This document shows, one piece after another, positions 57,193 through 64,000 of a stretch of 64,000 bases of DNA (its first letter is position 1; every line of letters starts with the position of its first letter). The notes beneath the pieces were generated by a model that ran no database searches, was not told the DNA's origin, and was given only the letters and a program-made list of their open reading frames with translations. Position numbers and translations under genes: made by a program. The stretch is taken from NCBI GenBank assembly GCA_018057825.1, contig JAGPCY010000013.1, forward strand, positions 62,001-126,000, written 5' to 3'. The DNA is from Kofleriaceae bacterium (GTDB taxonomy: Bacteria; Myxococcota_A; Polyangia; Haliangiales; Haliangiaceae).

Positions 57193-58614
57193 ATGCGCCC
57201 CATCACCACGTTGCTCCTCACCCTGTCGCTGTCCGCTGGCGCCTGCGCCGAGCTCGTCGACGATCCGCGCGGTGCGCCGCGCCTCGACCCGGCCGCCCAG
57301 CCGGCCGATCGCCTGGCCGCGGCGATCGACGCCGGTCGCCTGCGCCCCTACCGCGAGATCCGGCCGGCCATCGTCGCCGCCTACGGCGAGGCCGCCGCGG
57401 TGGCGATCGATCGCCAGGTCGCCAGCGATGAACCGGTCGGCGCGGTGCCGCCCGAGTTCCTGCCGGTGGTGCTGCCGAGCGGGATGATCGAGGTGTCCCC
57501 CGACACCTTCGACCGCTACGTCGCCGGTGAGCTGTCCCCCGAGCGCGACATCGCCGGGTGGGCCGAGGCCGGCCTGCTGTCGACCGGCGACCGCGATCAA
57601 CTCGATCGCTACGCCGACGCGCTCGGGCTGCCCCGGCTGACTCCGCCGGCGTCCGACCTGGCGCGCGCGCCCGGCGACCCGGTCGCCTGCGGCGACGGCT
57701 GGAACTGCAAGGTCGTGCTGAGCCTGATGGTCACCAAGCGCGAGACCTCGTCGAAGGACGAGACCCGCAACAGCTTCTGTGGCCAGTACGCTGGCGAGAC
57801 CACCCGCGCCAAGTGGGGCGGCTCGGTGGCCGACTTCTTCGCCAATGGCGGCACGATCTGGCGCTACAACCTGTTCGCGTCGGACTCCTGCCTGGCCGAC
57901 ACCGACTCCCACGAGACCGGCAAGCGCGAGGTCACGGGCACGGTGGTCATGACCACCGAGGCCCTCGACGCGACCAAGCCCAAGAGCTGCCCGGGCGATC
58001 TGTCGGCCGGCGTCAACCTGTGGGGCGAGGCGCACCAGACCGCCGAGCTGCGCTGCGTGGCCAAGCACTCCGGCACCTGGGGCTTCTCGGTGTCCTCGGA
58101 GACCCCGTGGGACTGCTACGCCGTCGGCGGCGTCGGCTGCTCGGTGTCGGGGGTCGGCGAGCAACAGCTCATCTCCACCGTCGAGCACAAGCCCGACTGC
58201 CAGGAGAAGGACTCGACCAGCGTCAACGCCAAGTGGTCGGCCGACAAGGGCTGGGAGGTCAGCGGCGGCGCCGCCAGCGAGACCTCGTGCAAGAAGAACC
58301 TCGACAGCGAGTCGCGCGCGGCGATGGACTGCCAGATCGTGCGCGGCCCCGACATCGCGTGGCGCTCGGACGCCAACCCGCGGCCGACCGTGCAGGCCAC
58401 GATCGGCGGCAAGACCTTCCGCGCCAAGGCCAAGTCGCTCGGCTCGTACCGGGTCTCGGTGTGGGCGTTCGCCAAGAAGATCACCGCCGAGGGCGCGGCC
58501 AAGACCACCGCCAACTCGGCCAAGGTGTCGATCGCCGCGACCTGCTCGACCAACCACCCCAATGATCCGACCGTGGCCTGTGAGGTGCGCGGAGGACGGT
58601 CCGACGGGTACTGA
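57193..58614 (+). CDS. Hypothetical lipoprotein, disulfide-rich
   Basis: 473 aa; AAGGAGA precedes the ATG at 57193. Signal peptide with SAGAC, a helical part (~30-160, [40 protein letters not shown]), then a long beta-rich, Lys/Ser/Thr-rich domain with ~10 Cys: [68 protein letters not shown]. The repeated-looking Ser/Lys strands resemble jelly-roll or pore-forming surface proteins, but I cannot assign a family. A hexanucleotide tract begins soon after its stop. Confidence 0.75.
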   Translation: MRPITTLLLTLSLSAGACAELVDDPRGAPRLDPAAQPADRLAAAIDAGRLRPYREIRPAIVAAYGEAAAVAIDRQVASDEPVGAVPPEFLPVVLPSGMIEVSPDTFDRYVAGELSPERDIAGWAEAGLLSTGDRDQLDRYADALGLPRLTPPASDLARAPGDPVACGDGWNCKVVLSLMVTKRETSSKDETRNSFCGQYAGETTRAKWGGSVADFFANGGTIWRYNLFASDSCLADTDSHETGKREVTGTVVMTTEALDATKPKSCPGDLSAGVNLWGEAHQTAELRCVAKHSGTWGFSVSSETPWDCYAVGGVGCSVSGVGEQQLISTVEHKPDCQEKDSTSVNAKWSADKGWEVSGGAASETSCKKNLDSESRAAMDCQIVRGPDIAWRSDANPRPTVQATIGGKTFRAKAKSLGSYRVSVWAFAKKITAEGAAKTTANSAKVSIAATCSTNHPNDPTVACEVRGGRSDGY

Positions 58615-58641
58615 CGGGTAGGGACGGGAGGCGGGGGCGGA

Positions 58642-58815
58642 GACGGAGACCGAGGCGGAGGCGGAGGCCGAGACGGAGGCCGAGACGGAGACCGAGGCCG
58701 AGGCCGAGACGGAGACCGAGACCGAGACCGAGGCGGAGACCGAGACCGAGACCGAGACCGAGGCCGAGACGGAGACCGAGACCGAGGCAGAGACGGAGGC
58801 GGAGACCGAGACGGC
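58642..58815. repeat. Degenerate hexanucleotide tract (GAGACC/GAGACG/GAGGCC/GAGGCG), copy 4
   Basis: About 29 units following the lipoprotein stop at 58614. It has more GAGACG units than the other tracts and no unique spacers. The next gene starts at 58890. Confidence 0.88.
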
Positions 58816-58889
58816 GCAGCAGGCACCTCAAACCGTTCGGTGCTCTCGTGGACGTGACGGGCGATGGGGGCCAAGGCTACGATGGTGGG

Positions 58890-60119
58890 GTGGAGCGCTT
58901 CGACGTGATCGTCCTCGGCGGCGGCCTGCTCGGCTCGGCCACCGCCATGCACCTGGCCGCGCGTGGCGTGAAGTCGATCGCGGTCCTCGACGTCGACCTC
59001 GGCGGTCGCTACTCGAGCTCCGAACTCAACGCCGGCGGGGTTCGCGCCACCTGGCGGTCGGAGATGAACGTCGCGCTGGCCCGGCCGTCGATCGAGTTCT
59101 TCGCCTCGGTGGCCGAAGAGATCGCGTTCGATCAGAAGGGCTACCTGTGGATGTACGGCCCCGAGACCTGGCCGGCGGCGCTCGAGGCGATGGAGTGGCA
59201 GAACCGGACCCACGGCCTCGGGGTCGTGGCGCTCACGCCGGAGCAGATCGCCGCTCACTGCCCGTACCTCGATCAGCTCGATGACGTCGCCGGCGCGACG
59301 TTCTCGCCCCGAGACGGCTTGCTCAACCCCAACCTGGTGAAGGAGCTGTACCGGCGCGAGGCTCGGCGGTTGTGTGGCGGCGGCCTGCGCCTCGAGAACT
59401 ACGCCTGCGTCACCGGCATCGACGTCGATCCCGACAAGGTCGTGGTCCGGGTGCTGAAGTTCCAGGAGTTCTCGCCGGCCGGGGACGCCGCGATCAAGGC
59501 GATCCTGTGTGACGCCATGCCGCCCGACGACGCCGCCAGCGTGAACCTGGCGGCCGACGTGATCGTCAACTGCACCGGCGCGTGGGCCCGGCGGGTCGCG
59601 CCGCTGTATGGCCACGCGGTGCCGGTGCGGCCGGTGCGCCGCCAGATCGCGATCGCCCACGCGCCCGAGGTCGACCTGCGGCCCTACGGCATGTTCGTCG
59701 ATCCGTCGGGCGTCTACTTTCACCGCGAGTCGACGCACATCCTGGCTGGCTGGGCCGATCCCGACGAGCCGTCGGACTACCGCTTCAACTACGACGGCCC
59801 GAGCTGGTTCGAAGAGCGGATCTGGCCGGCCCTCGCGGCGCGGATGTCGGGGTGCGCCCGCATGCGCCACCGCTCGGGCTGGAGCGGCCTCTACGAGTAC
59901 ACGCCCGACCTGTGCGGCATCATCGGGTTCGCGCCGGGTCACGAGCGCATCGTCGAGGCCTTCGGGTTCACCGGCCGCGGCGCGATGCAGTCGTGGGCCG
60001 CCGGGCGCGCCGCCGCCGAGCTGTGCACCGCGCGGCGGTTCGAGACCGTCGACTGCACGCCGCTCCGGCCGACCCGGTTCGCCGACGGCGCGCTGGTCCG
60101 CGAGAGCCTGCTCATCTGA
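58890..60119 (+). CDS. FAD-dependent oxidoreductase (DAO family)
   Basis: 409 aa from the GTG at 58890 (a GTG at 58848 would add 14 residues of Gly/Asp). N-terminal FAD-binding Rossmann motif FDVIVLGGGLLGSATAMHLAARG, then LNAGGVRATWRSEMNVALA and a second FAD segment in DVIVNCTGAWARRVA. The C-terminal substrate domain ends with GLYEYTPDLCGIIGFA, AFGFTGRGAMQSWAAGRAAAEL. This matches the D-amino acid oxidase/sarcosine oxidase-like superfamily (DAO). Such enzymes oxidise secondary or primary amines, or dehydrogenate hydroxy acids; the substrate is not predictable. It stands alone between the repeat tract and a lipoprotein. Confidence 0.9.
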   Translation: MERFDVIVLGGGLLGSATAMHLAARGVKSIAVLDVDLGGRYSSSELNAGGVRATWRSEMNVALARPSIEFFASVAEEIAFDQKGYLWMYGPETWPAALEAMEWQNRTHGLGVVALTPEQIAAHCPYLDQLDDVAGATFSPRDGLLNPNLVKELYRREARRLCGGGLRLENYACVTGIDVDPDKVVVRVLKFQEFSPAGDAAIKAILCDAMPPDDAASVNLAADVIVNCTGAWARRVAPLYGHAVPVRPVRRQIAIAHAPEVDLRPYGMFVDPSGVYFHRESTHILAGWADPDEPSDYRFNYDGPSWFEERIWPALAARMSGCARMRHRSGWSGLYEYTPDLCGIIGFAPGHERIVEAFGFTGRGAMQSWAAGRAAAELCTARRFETVDCTPLRPTRFADGALVRESLLI

Positions 60120-60192
60120 AACGCCGGCCGCGAGCGAGGGCCGTCGGCGCGCCCGACTTTCGCGCCGCGGCCTAGGGTGGCAGGATCGCGCC

Positions 60193-61209
60193 ATGCGCAT
60201 CCCTGCGGTGGCCCTCGCGGCCAGTCTGGTTCTCGGTTGTGGCGGCGACGGCTCGGGCGATCCGACCGGCGATGGTGGCGTCGACGCCGCGCCGCCGATC
60301 GGCGCTGGGGGGCCGTACTTTCCGCCCGGCGGGTTCTGGGATCGCGACGTCTCGGCCAGCGCGCCGGCCGCCAACTCCGACGCCATCATCGCCTCGCTGC
60401 GCGCCGCCGGCGGCTGGGGCAACGGCGATCGCTTTCAGATCGACTTCTCGTTCGACGTCCTGCGCGTCGACGGCGCCAGCCCGGCCAAGCGGACCTTCAC
60501 GCCGACCGAGGACTTCTACGAGCCCGACTGCGATCACGTGCCCATGCCGGTGCCGCCCGGCGGTAACCTCGAGGGCGAGGCCGGCTACGAGTGTACCAAC
60601 GACGGCGATTGTCACTTGCTGGTGTGGGCGCCCGACGAGCGCAAGCTGTACGAGATGTGGCGCGCCAACCTGGTCGGCGCGAACTTCGACGGCGGCTGCC
60701 TGGCGGTGTGGGACACCAGCGGCAACTACGGCCCGACCGGCCGCGGCGAGCAGTGCACGAGCGCCGACGCCGCCGGGTTCCCGATCGCGCCGCTCCTGTT
60801 CACCGCCGACGAGGTCGCCGCCGGCGAGATCGATCACGCCATCCGCTTCATCTTGCCCAACGACCGCGTGCGCCGCGGCTACGTGCGGCCGGCGACCCAC
60901 GGCACCAACACCACCGGCGGCGCGACCGCCCCCTACTACGGGGTCCACCTCCGGCTGCGCGCCGACTATCCGCTGGCGTCGCTGCCGACCGAGGGCGCGC
61001 GCGTCGTCGCCCGGGCGCTCCAGCGCTACGGCATGTATCACGCCGACGGTGGGCAGATCGCGCTCACCGCCCAGAGCGACCGCTACACCACCGCGCGGTG
61101 GGATGGCCTGCTCGGGCCCCGCGATCTGGCGGCGCTGCGGGTCGAGGACTTCGAGGTGATCGATCACGGCCCGCCGATCGACCTGACCTTCGACTGCGTG
61201 CGCGAGTGA
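60193..61209 (+). CDS. Secreted lipoprotein of an uncharacterised conserved family
   Basis: 338 aa; lipobox LVLGC (Cys16) and an Asp/Gly spacer. The mature domain has features I recognise from secreted actinobacterial and other bacterial proteins without an assigned function: DCHLLVWAPDERKLYEMWRA, AGFPIAPLLFTADEVAAGEI, DHAIRFILP, YYGVHLRLRADYPLASLPTE, ARALQRYGMYHADGG and WDGLLGPRDLAALRVEDFEV. The conserved order suggests an enzyme or carbohydrate-binding fold. It lies 73 bp after the oxidoreductase and just before a convergent lipoprotein gene. Confidence 0.78.
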   Translation: MRIPAVALAASLVLGCGGDGSGDPTGDGGVDAAPPIGAGGPYFPPGGFWDRDVSASAPAANSDAIIASLRAAGGWGNGDRFQIDFSFDVLRVDGASPAKRTFTPTEDFYEPDCDHVPMPVPPGGNLEGEAGYECTNDGDCHLLVWAPDERKLYEMWRANLVGANFDGGCLAVWDTSGNYGPTGRGEQCTSADAAGFPIAPLLFTADEVAAGEIDHAIRFILPNDRVRRGYVRPATHGTNTTGGATAPYYGVHLRLRADYPLASLPTEGARVVARALQRYGMYHADGGQIALTAQSDRYTTARWDGLLGPRDLAALRVEDFEVIDHGPPIDLTFDCVRE

Positions 61210-61215
61210 CGCTGG

Positions 61216-62547
61216 CTACCGGCAGTTGACGGTGGTCGTGATGGCGAGGTCGGTGAGTTCGGTCAGGTTGAGCTCGGTGGCGTCGACGCGCTCGGTCGTC
61301 GGGTTGACGAGGGTGGTCGCGGTCGCCGCGACCGTTGCGCCGACGCTGCTGAAGCCGGACACGGCGCAGGTCGACGAGCCGACCTCGTCCAGGGTGCGCT
61401 CGACGATCGTGGCGTTGCGCGGCGAGTAGAGGACCGCGCCGGTGGCGTTGGGGACCAGCGGCTGCGGCACCTGGTACGCGCTGGGTACGACGAAGTCGCC
61501 GTGGAGGATGGCGGTCAGGCAGTCGCCGGTGAGGCGGCCAGCGAACACGCCGCCGACCCCTGGCCCGGCGACCCACAGCGCGCCACCGGCGACCGAGGTC
61601 AAGCGGTGGAGCTGCGCGTTGGCGAAGCTCTTGACCGTCGCCACGGTGCCGGTCGTCGGGGCGATGGTAGCCAACATGCCGGCGGTGCCGAGATTGCCGC
61701 CGACCAAGAGCTGACCGTCGTCTAGCGCCGCCGCCACCACCGGGAACGGCAGCGTGGTCGCCCACGGCACCGTACCGGTCGTGAGGTCGTAGGCGAACAC
61801 CAGGGCGGTGGTGTTGCTGCTCGAGCCGACCACGTAGGCGCGGCCCGCGTCGGTCACGATCGAGCGCGGTCGCAGGTCGTGGGTTGGGTCGATGCTGAGC
61901 CCGATCCCGCGGTCGATCGTCCCGTCGGGGCCGACCAGTCCGATCCAGGCCGCGGACGTCATGGGTGGGCCCACCGTCCCGCGCAGGCGGCCGGCCACCA
62001 CCCAGCCGGCCGGCGAGGTCGCGACCGCGGTCGCGGCCAGGTTGTCGGTGGAGTGACGGAGCTGATACGAGACTGGCGCGCCGCTGACTGGGAGGAACGT
62101 CAAGAGCGCGCGATCGGGCTCGCCGACCGGGACCCCGGTGCGTGAGGTCCCGACCGCGAGCATGCTGGCGCCGTCGCTGGCGGCGGAGACCAGGAGCTCG
62201 CCGCCGGTGCCGCCGATCCGCCAGGCCTCGTTCGTGGTCGCGCCGGTCCGCCGGATGATGAGGCCGTCGAGGGCGTCGACGGCGCGCGCGACCCCGGCGA
62301 GCGCCCGATTGGAGCCGAGCTGGACCGCCGCCTGCGGCTCGAGGGTCCAGCCGACGGCCGACATCACGCGAGCGCCGCCGGGGTTGGTGCCGATCGCCGG
62401 GCCACAGGTCGGGACGGCGTCGCTCGGGTCGGCGTCGGTCGGGTCGGCGTCGGTCGGGTCGGCGTCCGTGCGGCCGGTCAGCGGGTCGAGGCCGAAGATC
62501 GGATTGCAGCCGATGGTGGCCAGCGCGAGCGAGACGACGAGCCGCAC
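61216..62547 (-). CDS. Lipoprotein with beta-propeller-like domain
   Basis: 443 aa. Signal peptide with ATIGC (Cys14), then a spacer with DADPTDADPTDADPSDA repeats. The mature part is made of ~45-residue blade-like repeats with G..VV.G...G and W.....G motifs (GGTGGELLVSAASDGASMLAVG, SPAGWVVAGRLRGTV, DAGRAYVVGSSSN, DDGQLLVGGNLGTAG, AGGALWVAGPGVGGVFAG), suggesting a six- or seven-bladed propeller. It is probably a cell-surface binding protein. It is convergent with 60193-61209 (6-bp gap) and diverges from 62679. Confidence 0.78.
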   Translation of the reverse strand: MRLVVSLALATIGCNPIFGLDPLTGRTDADPTDADPTDADPSDAVPTCGPAIGTNPGGARVMSAVGWTLEPQAAVQLGSNRALAGVARAVDALDGLIIRRTGATTNEAWRIGGTGGELLVSAASDGASMLAVGTSRTGVPVGEPDRALLTFLPVSGAPVSYQLRHSTDNLAATAVATSPAGWVVAGRLRGTVGPPMTSAAWIGLVGPDGTIDRGIGLSIDPTHDLRPRSIVTDAGRAYVVGSSSNTTALVFAYDLTTGTVPWATTLPFPVVAAALDDGQLLVGGNLGTAGMLATIAPTTGTVATVKSFANAQLHRLTSVAGGALWVAGPGVGGVFAGRLTGDCLTAILHGDFVVPSAYQVPQPLVPNATGAVLYSPRNATIVERTLDEVGSSTCAVSGFSSVGATVAATATTLVNPTTERVDATELNLTELTDLAITTTVNCR

Positions 62548-62620
62548 GTTCGCTCGACGATACCCCAGACGCCGGGGCGCGTCAGCGGCCGCGGTCGGAC
62601 CGGGTCGGCTGGCCTGATAG

Positions 62621-62637
62621 TTAGTTCGACGAACGAA
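62621..62637. promoter_or_regulatory. Operator-like palindrome in a divergent promoter region
   Basis: TTAGTTCG-A-CGAACGAA: a 17-bp inverted repeat with one mismatched pair and a perfect GTTCG-A-CGAAC core. It is the only A/T-rich part of the 131-bp gap between the divergent lipoprotein genes starting at 62547 and 62679. The size and symmetry are like TetR-family operators. Confidence 0.4.
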
Positions 62638-62678
62638 TTTGATGGACGACCCGGGCCCGGTCGCGGTACCCGAGCGGC

Positions 62679-64000
62679 ATGCGCAGCTACCTCCTGGTCA
62701 GCCTCGGTCTCGGCGCCGCCCTCGCGTGCGGCGACGGCGGCCGCACCACCGTCGACGCGCCGGTCGCCGACGCGCCGGTCACCGACGCCGCCACCATCGA
62801 CGCCGCCCCCGGGCCCGGCGTCGGCCAGCTCACCACCCGGGCCGCGGACGCGGTGTGCGCGGCGCTGTTTCGCTGTTGCGACGACGATCTCGTCACCTAC
62901 TTCGCGCCCTTCGCCGCCGACGAGCGCCTGGCGGCGTTCGCGCCGCGCCTGCCGCCGCGGGCCAGCCTCGACGAGGCCGGTTGCCGCGCGGTGGTGCGCG
63001 AGATGTTCGACGTCGCGCCCTTCGCCGACTGGGTGCGCGAGGTCCAGGCCGGCCGGGTCGACTACCTGCCGAGCCAGACCGACGCCTGTGTCGCCGAGCT
63101 GTCCGCGGCGGCGTGCGGCGCGCCGGCCCGGGCCGCGCTCTACGACTCGACGTGCTTCGCCTACGCCGCGCCGGCCGGCGGCGACGAGCAACGGCGGATG
63201 TTCGCCCGCACCGCGACCGCGGGCGCCGCCTGTGGGCCGATCCGCGACGGCATCGGCGCCACCTTCTACGGCACCTGCGATCCGACGGCAGCGTTTTGCT
63301 GCTACCAGGCGGCGGGCGCGACGGGTTGCCAGTTCCCCTTCGGCTCCGGCGGCGTGCCGCGCCCCGGGACGTGCCAGGCGGTGGCGGCGGTCGGTCAGGC
63401 CTGCTCGGCCGCGTTGCCGCTACAGCTCTGCGCCACCGGCAGCGACTGCGACGCCGCGACCGATCGCTGCCGGCCGCCGGCCACCGCGCCGCTGGCCAAC
63501 GGCCAGGCCTGCGCCGATGACGCCTTCAACCTGCTGGGCGAGTGCGCCGACGGTTGGTGCGACGTCCTCGGCAGCAAGCGCTGCGAGCCGCGGCGCGCCG
63601 ACGGCGCGGCCTGCAGCGGCGGCGACGAGTGCGGGTCGGGTTACTGCCAGGGCACCTGCCAGGCCAACCCGGTGTGCGCGGCGACCGGCCCTGGACCTGA
63701 CGCCGGCATGCCCGACGCCGCGATGGCGCTCGACGCTGGCGCCGCCGACGCCGCGATGCCGACCGACGCCGCGACCGCCACCGACGCTGCGATCGCCACC
63801 GACGCCGCCGCCGGCGACGGCGAGCGGTGCGCCACCGCCCTCGACCTGCTCTCGTCCTCGAGCCCGTCGCCGCTGGCCACCTACACCCACCGGGTCGCGA
63901 CCAGCTTCGGCGCCAGCGACGACTACAACCCGCTGACCAGCGCCGGTCGGCCGCCGGCCTGCTCCGTGGTCTACGACGCCCGCGGCCGCGAGCGGGTGTT
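62679..64000 (+). CDS. Cys-rich lipoprotein (partial, runs off the window)
   Basis: At least 440 codons from the ATG at 62679; the stop is outside. Lipobox ALAC (Cys17), Asp/Ala spacer, then a Cys-rich helical domain beginning TRAADAVCAALFRCCDDDLVTYFAPF, continuing DEAGCRAVVREMFDVAPFADWVREV and GTCDPTAAFCCYQAAGATGCQF. A Cys-spaced region (GQACADDAFNLLGECADGWCD, GAACSGGDECGSGYCQGTC) resembles the DKK/EB-like Cys modules frequent in myxobacterial lipoproteins. After a long Asp/Ala linker (MPDAAMALDAGAADAAMPTD and onward), a second domain starts near residue 385 (CATALDLLSSSSPSPLATYT), probably a binding sandwich. Confidence 0.82.
   Translation, partial: MRSYLLVSLGLGAALACGDGGRTTVDAPVADAPVTDAATIDAAPGPGVGQLTTRAADAVCAALFRCCDDDLVTYFAPFAADERLAAFAPRLPPRASLDEAGCRAVVREMFDVAPFADWVREVQAGRVDYLPSQTDACVAELSAAACGAPARAALYDSTCFAYAAPAGGDEQRRMFARTATAGAACGPIRDGIGATFYGTCDPTAAFCCYQAAGATGCQFPFGSGGVPRPGTCQAVAAVGQACSAALPLQLCATGSDCDAATDRCRPPATAPLANGQACADDAFNLLGECADGWCDVLGSKRCEPRRADGAACSGGDECGSGYCQGTCQANPVCAATGPGPDAGMPDAAMALDAGAADAAMPTDAATATDAAIATDAAAGDGERCATALDLLSSSSPSPLATYTHRVATSFGASDDYNPLTSAGRPPACSVVYDARGRERV

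Overview
The window looks like part of the chromosome of a high-GC myxobacterium (Myxococcota, perhaps near Haliangium/Kofleriaceae). This is inferred from very high GC with GC-rich third codon positions, several Hanks-type kinases ending in a membrane anchor, three sigma-54 activators, a MYXO-CTERM-like tail on a secreted protease, and many lipoproteins with Asp/Ala-rich linkers after the lipidated cysteine. No rRNA, tRNA, insertion sequence or CRISPR array was seen.

Layout. 1-2663 (-): the start of a processive glycosyltransferase and an upstream PDZ/carboxypeptidase-regulatory protein. 2664-7568 (-): an accessory block with more relaxed codon use, holding two anchored hypothetical proteins and a candidate nuclease toxin with its immunity gene. 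7795-9078 (-): a DUF362 protein. 9134-13251: a gene fragment, then a membrane histidine kinase and an NtrC-type response regulator. 13608-24043: a cytochrome lipoprotein diverging from an overlapping operon of c-type cytochromes, cupredoxins, a heme-bearing beta-barrel and a Ser/Thr kinase. 24045-32858: mixed genes (LysR and its divergent DMT transporter, a TPR-like protein with a kinase, nitroreductase, GNAT, acyl-CoA dehydrogenase). 32925-39200 (-): a giant double-DUF4157 toxin-like protein followed by three paralogous small genes, probably immunity genes. 39316-44038: RecD2 helicase, then a WbsX-like protein with RmlC and RmlD. 44049-62679+: secreted and lipoprotein genes around a signalling cluster (two sigma-54 activators, one with FHA; a PilZ-like protein; two kinases), then an oxidoreductase and more lipoproteins.

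How the parts may work together. The 14366-22787 operon encodes at least nine c-type heme sites and two copper sites, in proteins predicted for periplasm, outer membrane and cell surface. Its most unusual member alternates five fibronectin-III-like domains with five single-heme domains. Sigma-54-type promoters face outward from the intergenic region at 14253-14365, and the NtrC-type regulator next door is the obvious activator. I read this as a candidate electron conduit to the cell exterior; that function is inference. A second sigma-54 group lies at 44.9-56.2 kb, beside the two other activators.

Two toxin/immunity-like loci lie 33 kb apart. Each has a 17-bp TCACCCC-N3-GGGGTGA-type palindrome starting 36 bp upstream of the toxin start codon, so they may share a regulator. 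Four hexanucleotide tracts built from GAGACC/GAGGCC/GAGGCG are scattered between genes (2895-3153, 9588-9680, 13309-13458, 58642-58815).
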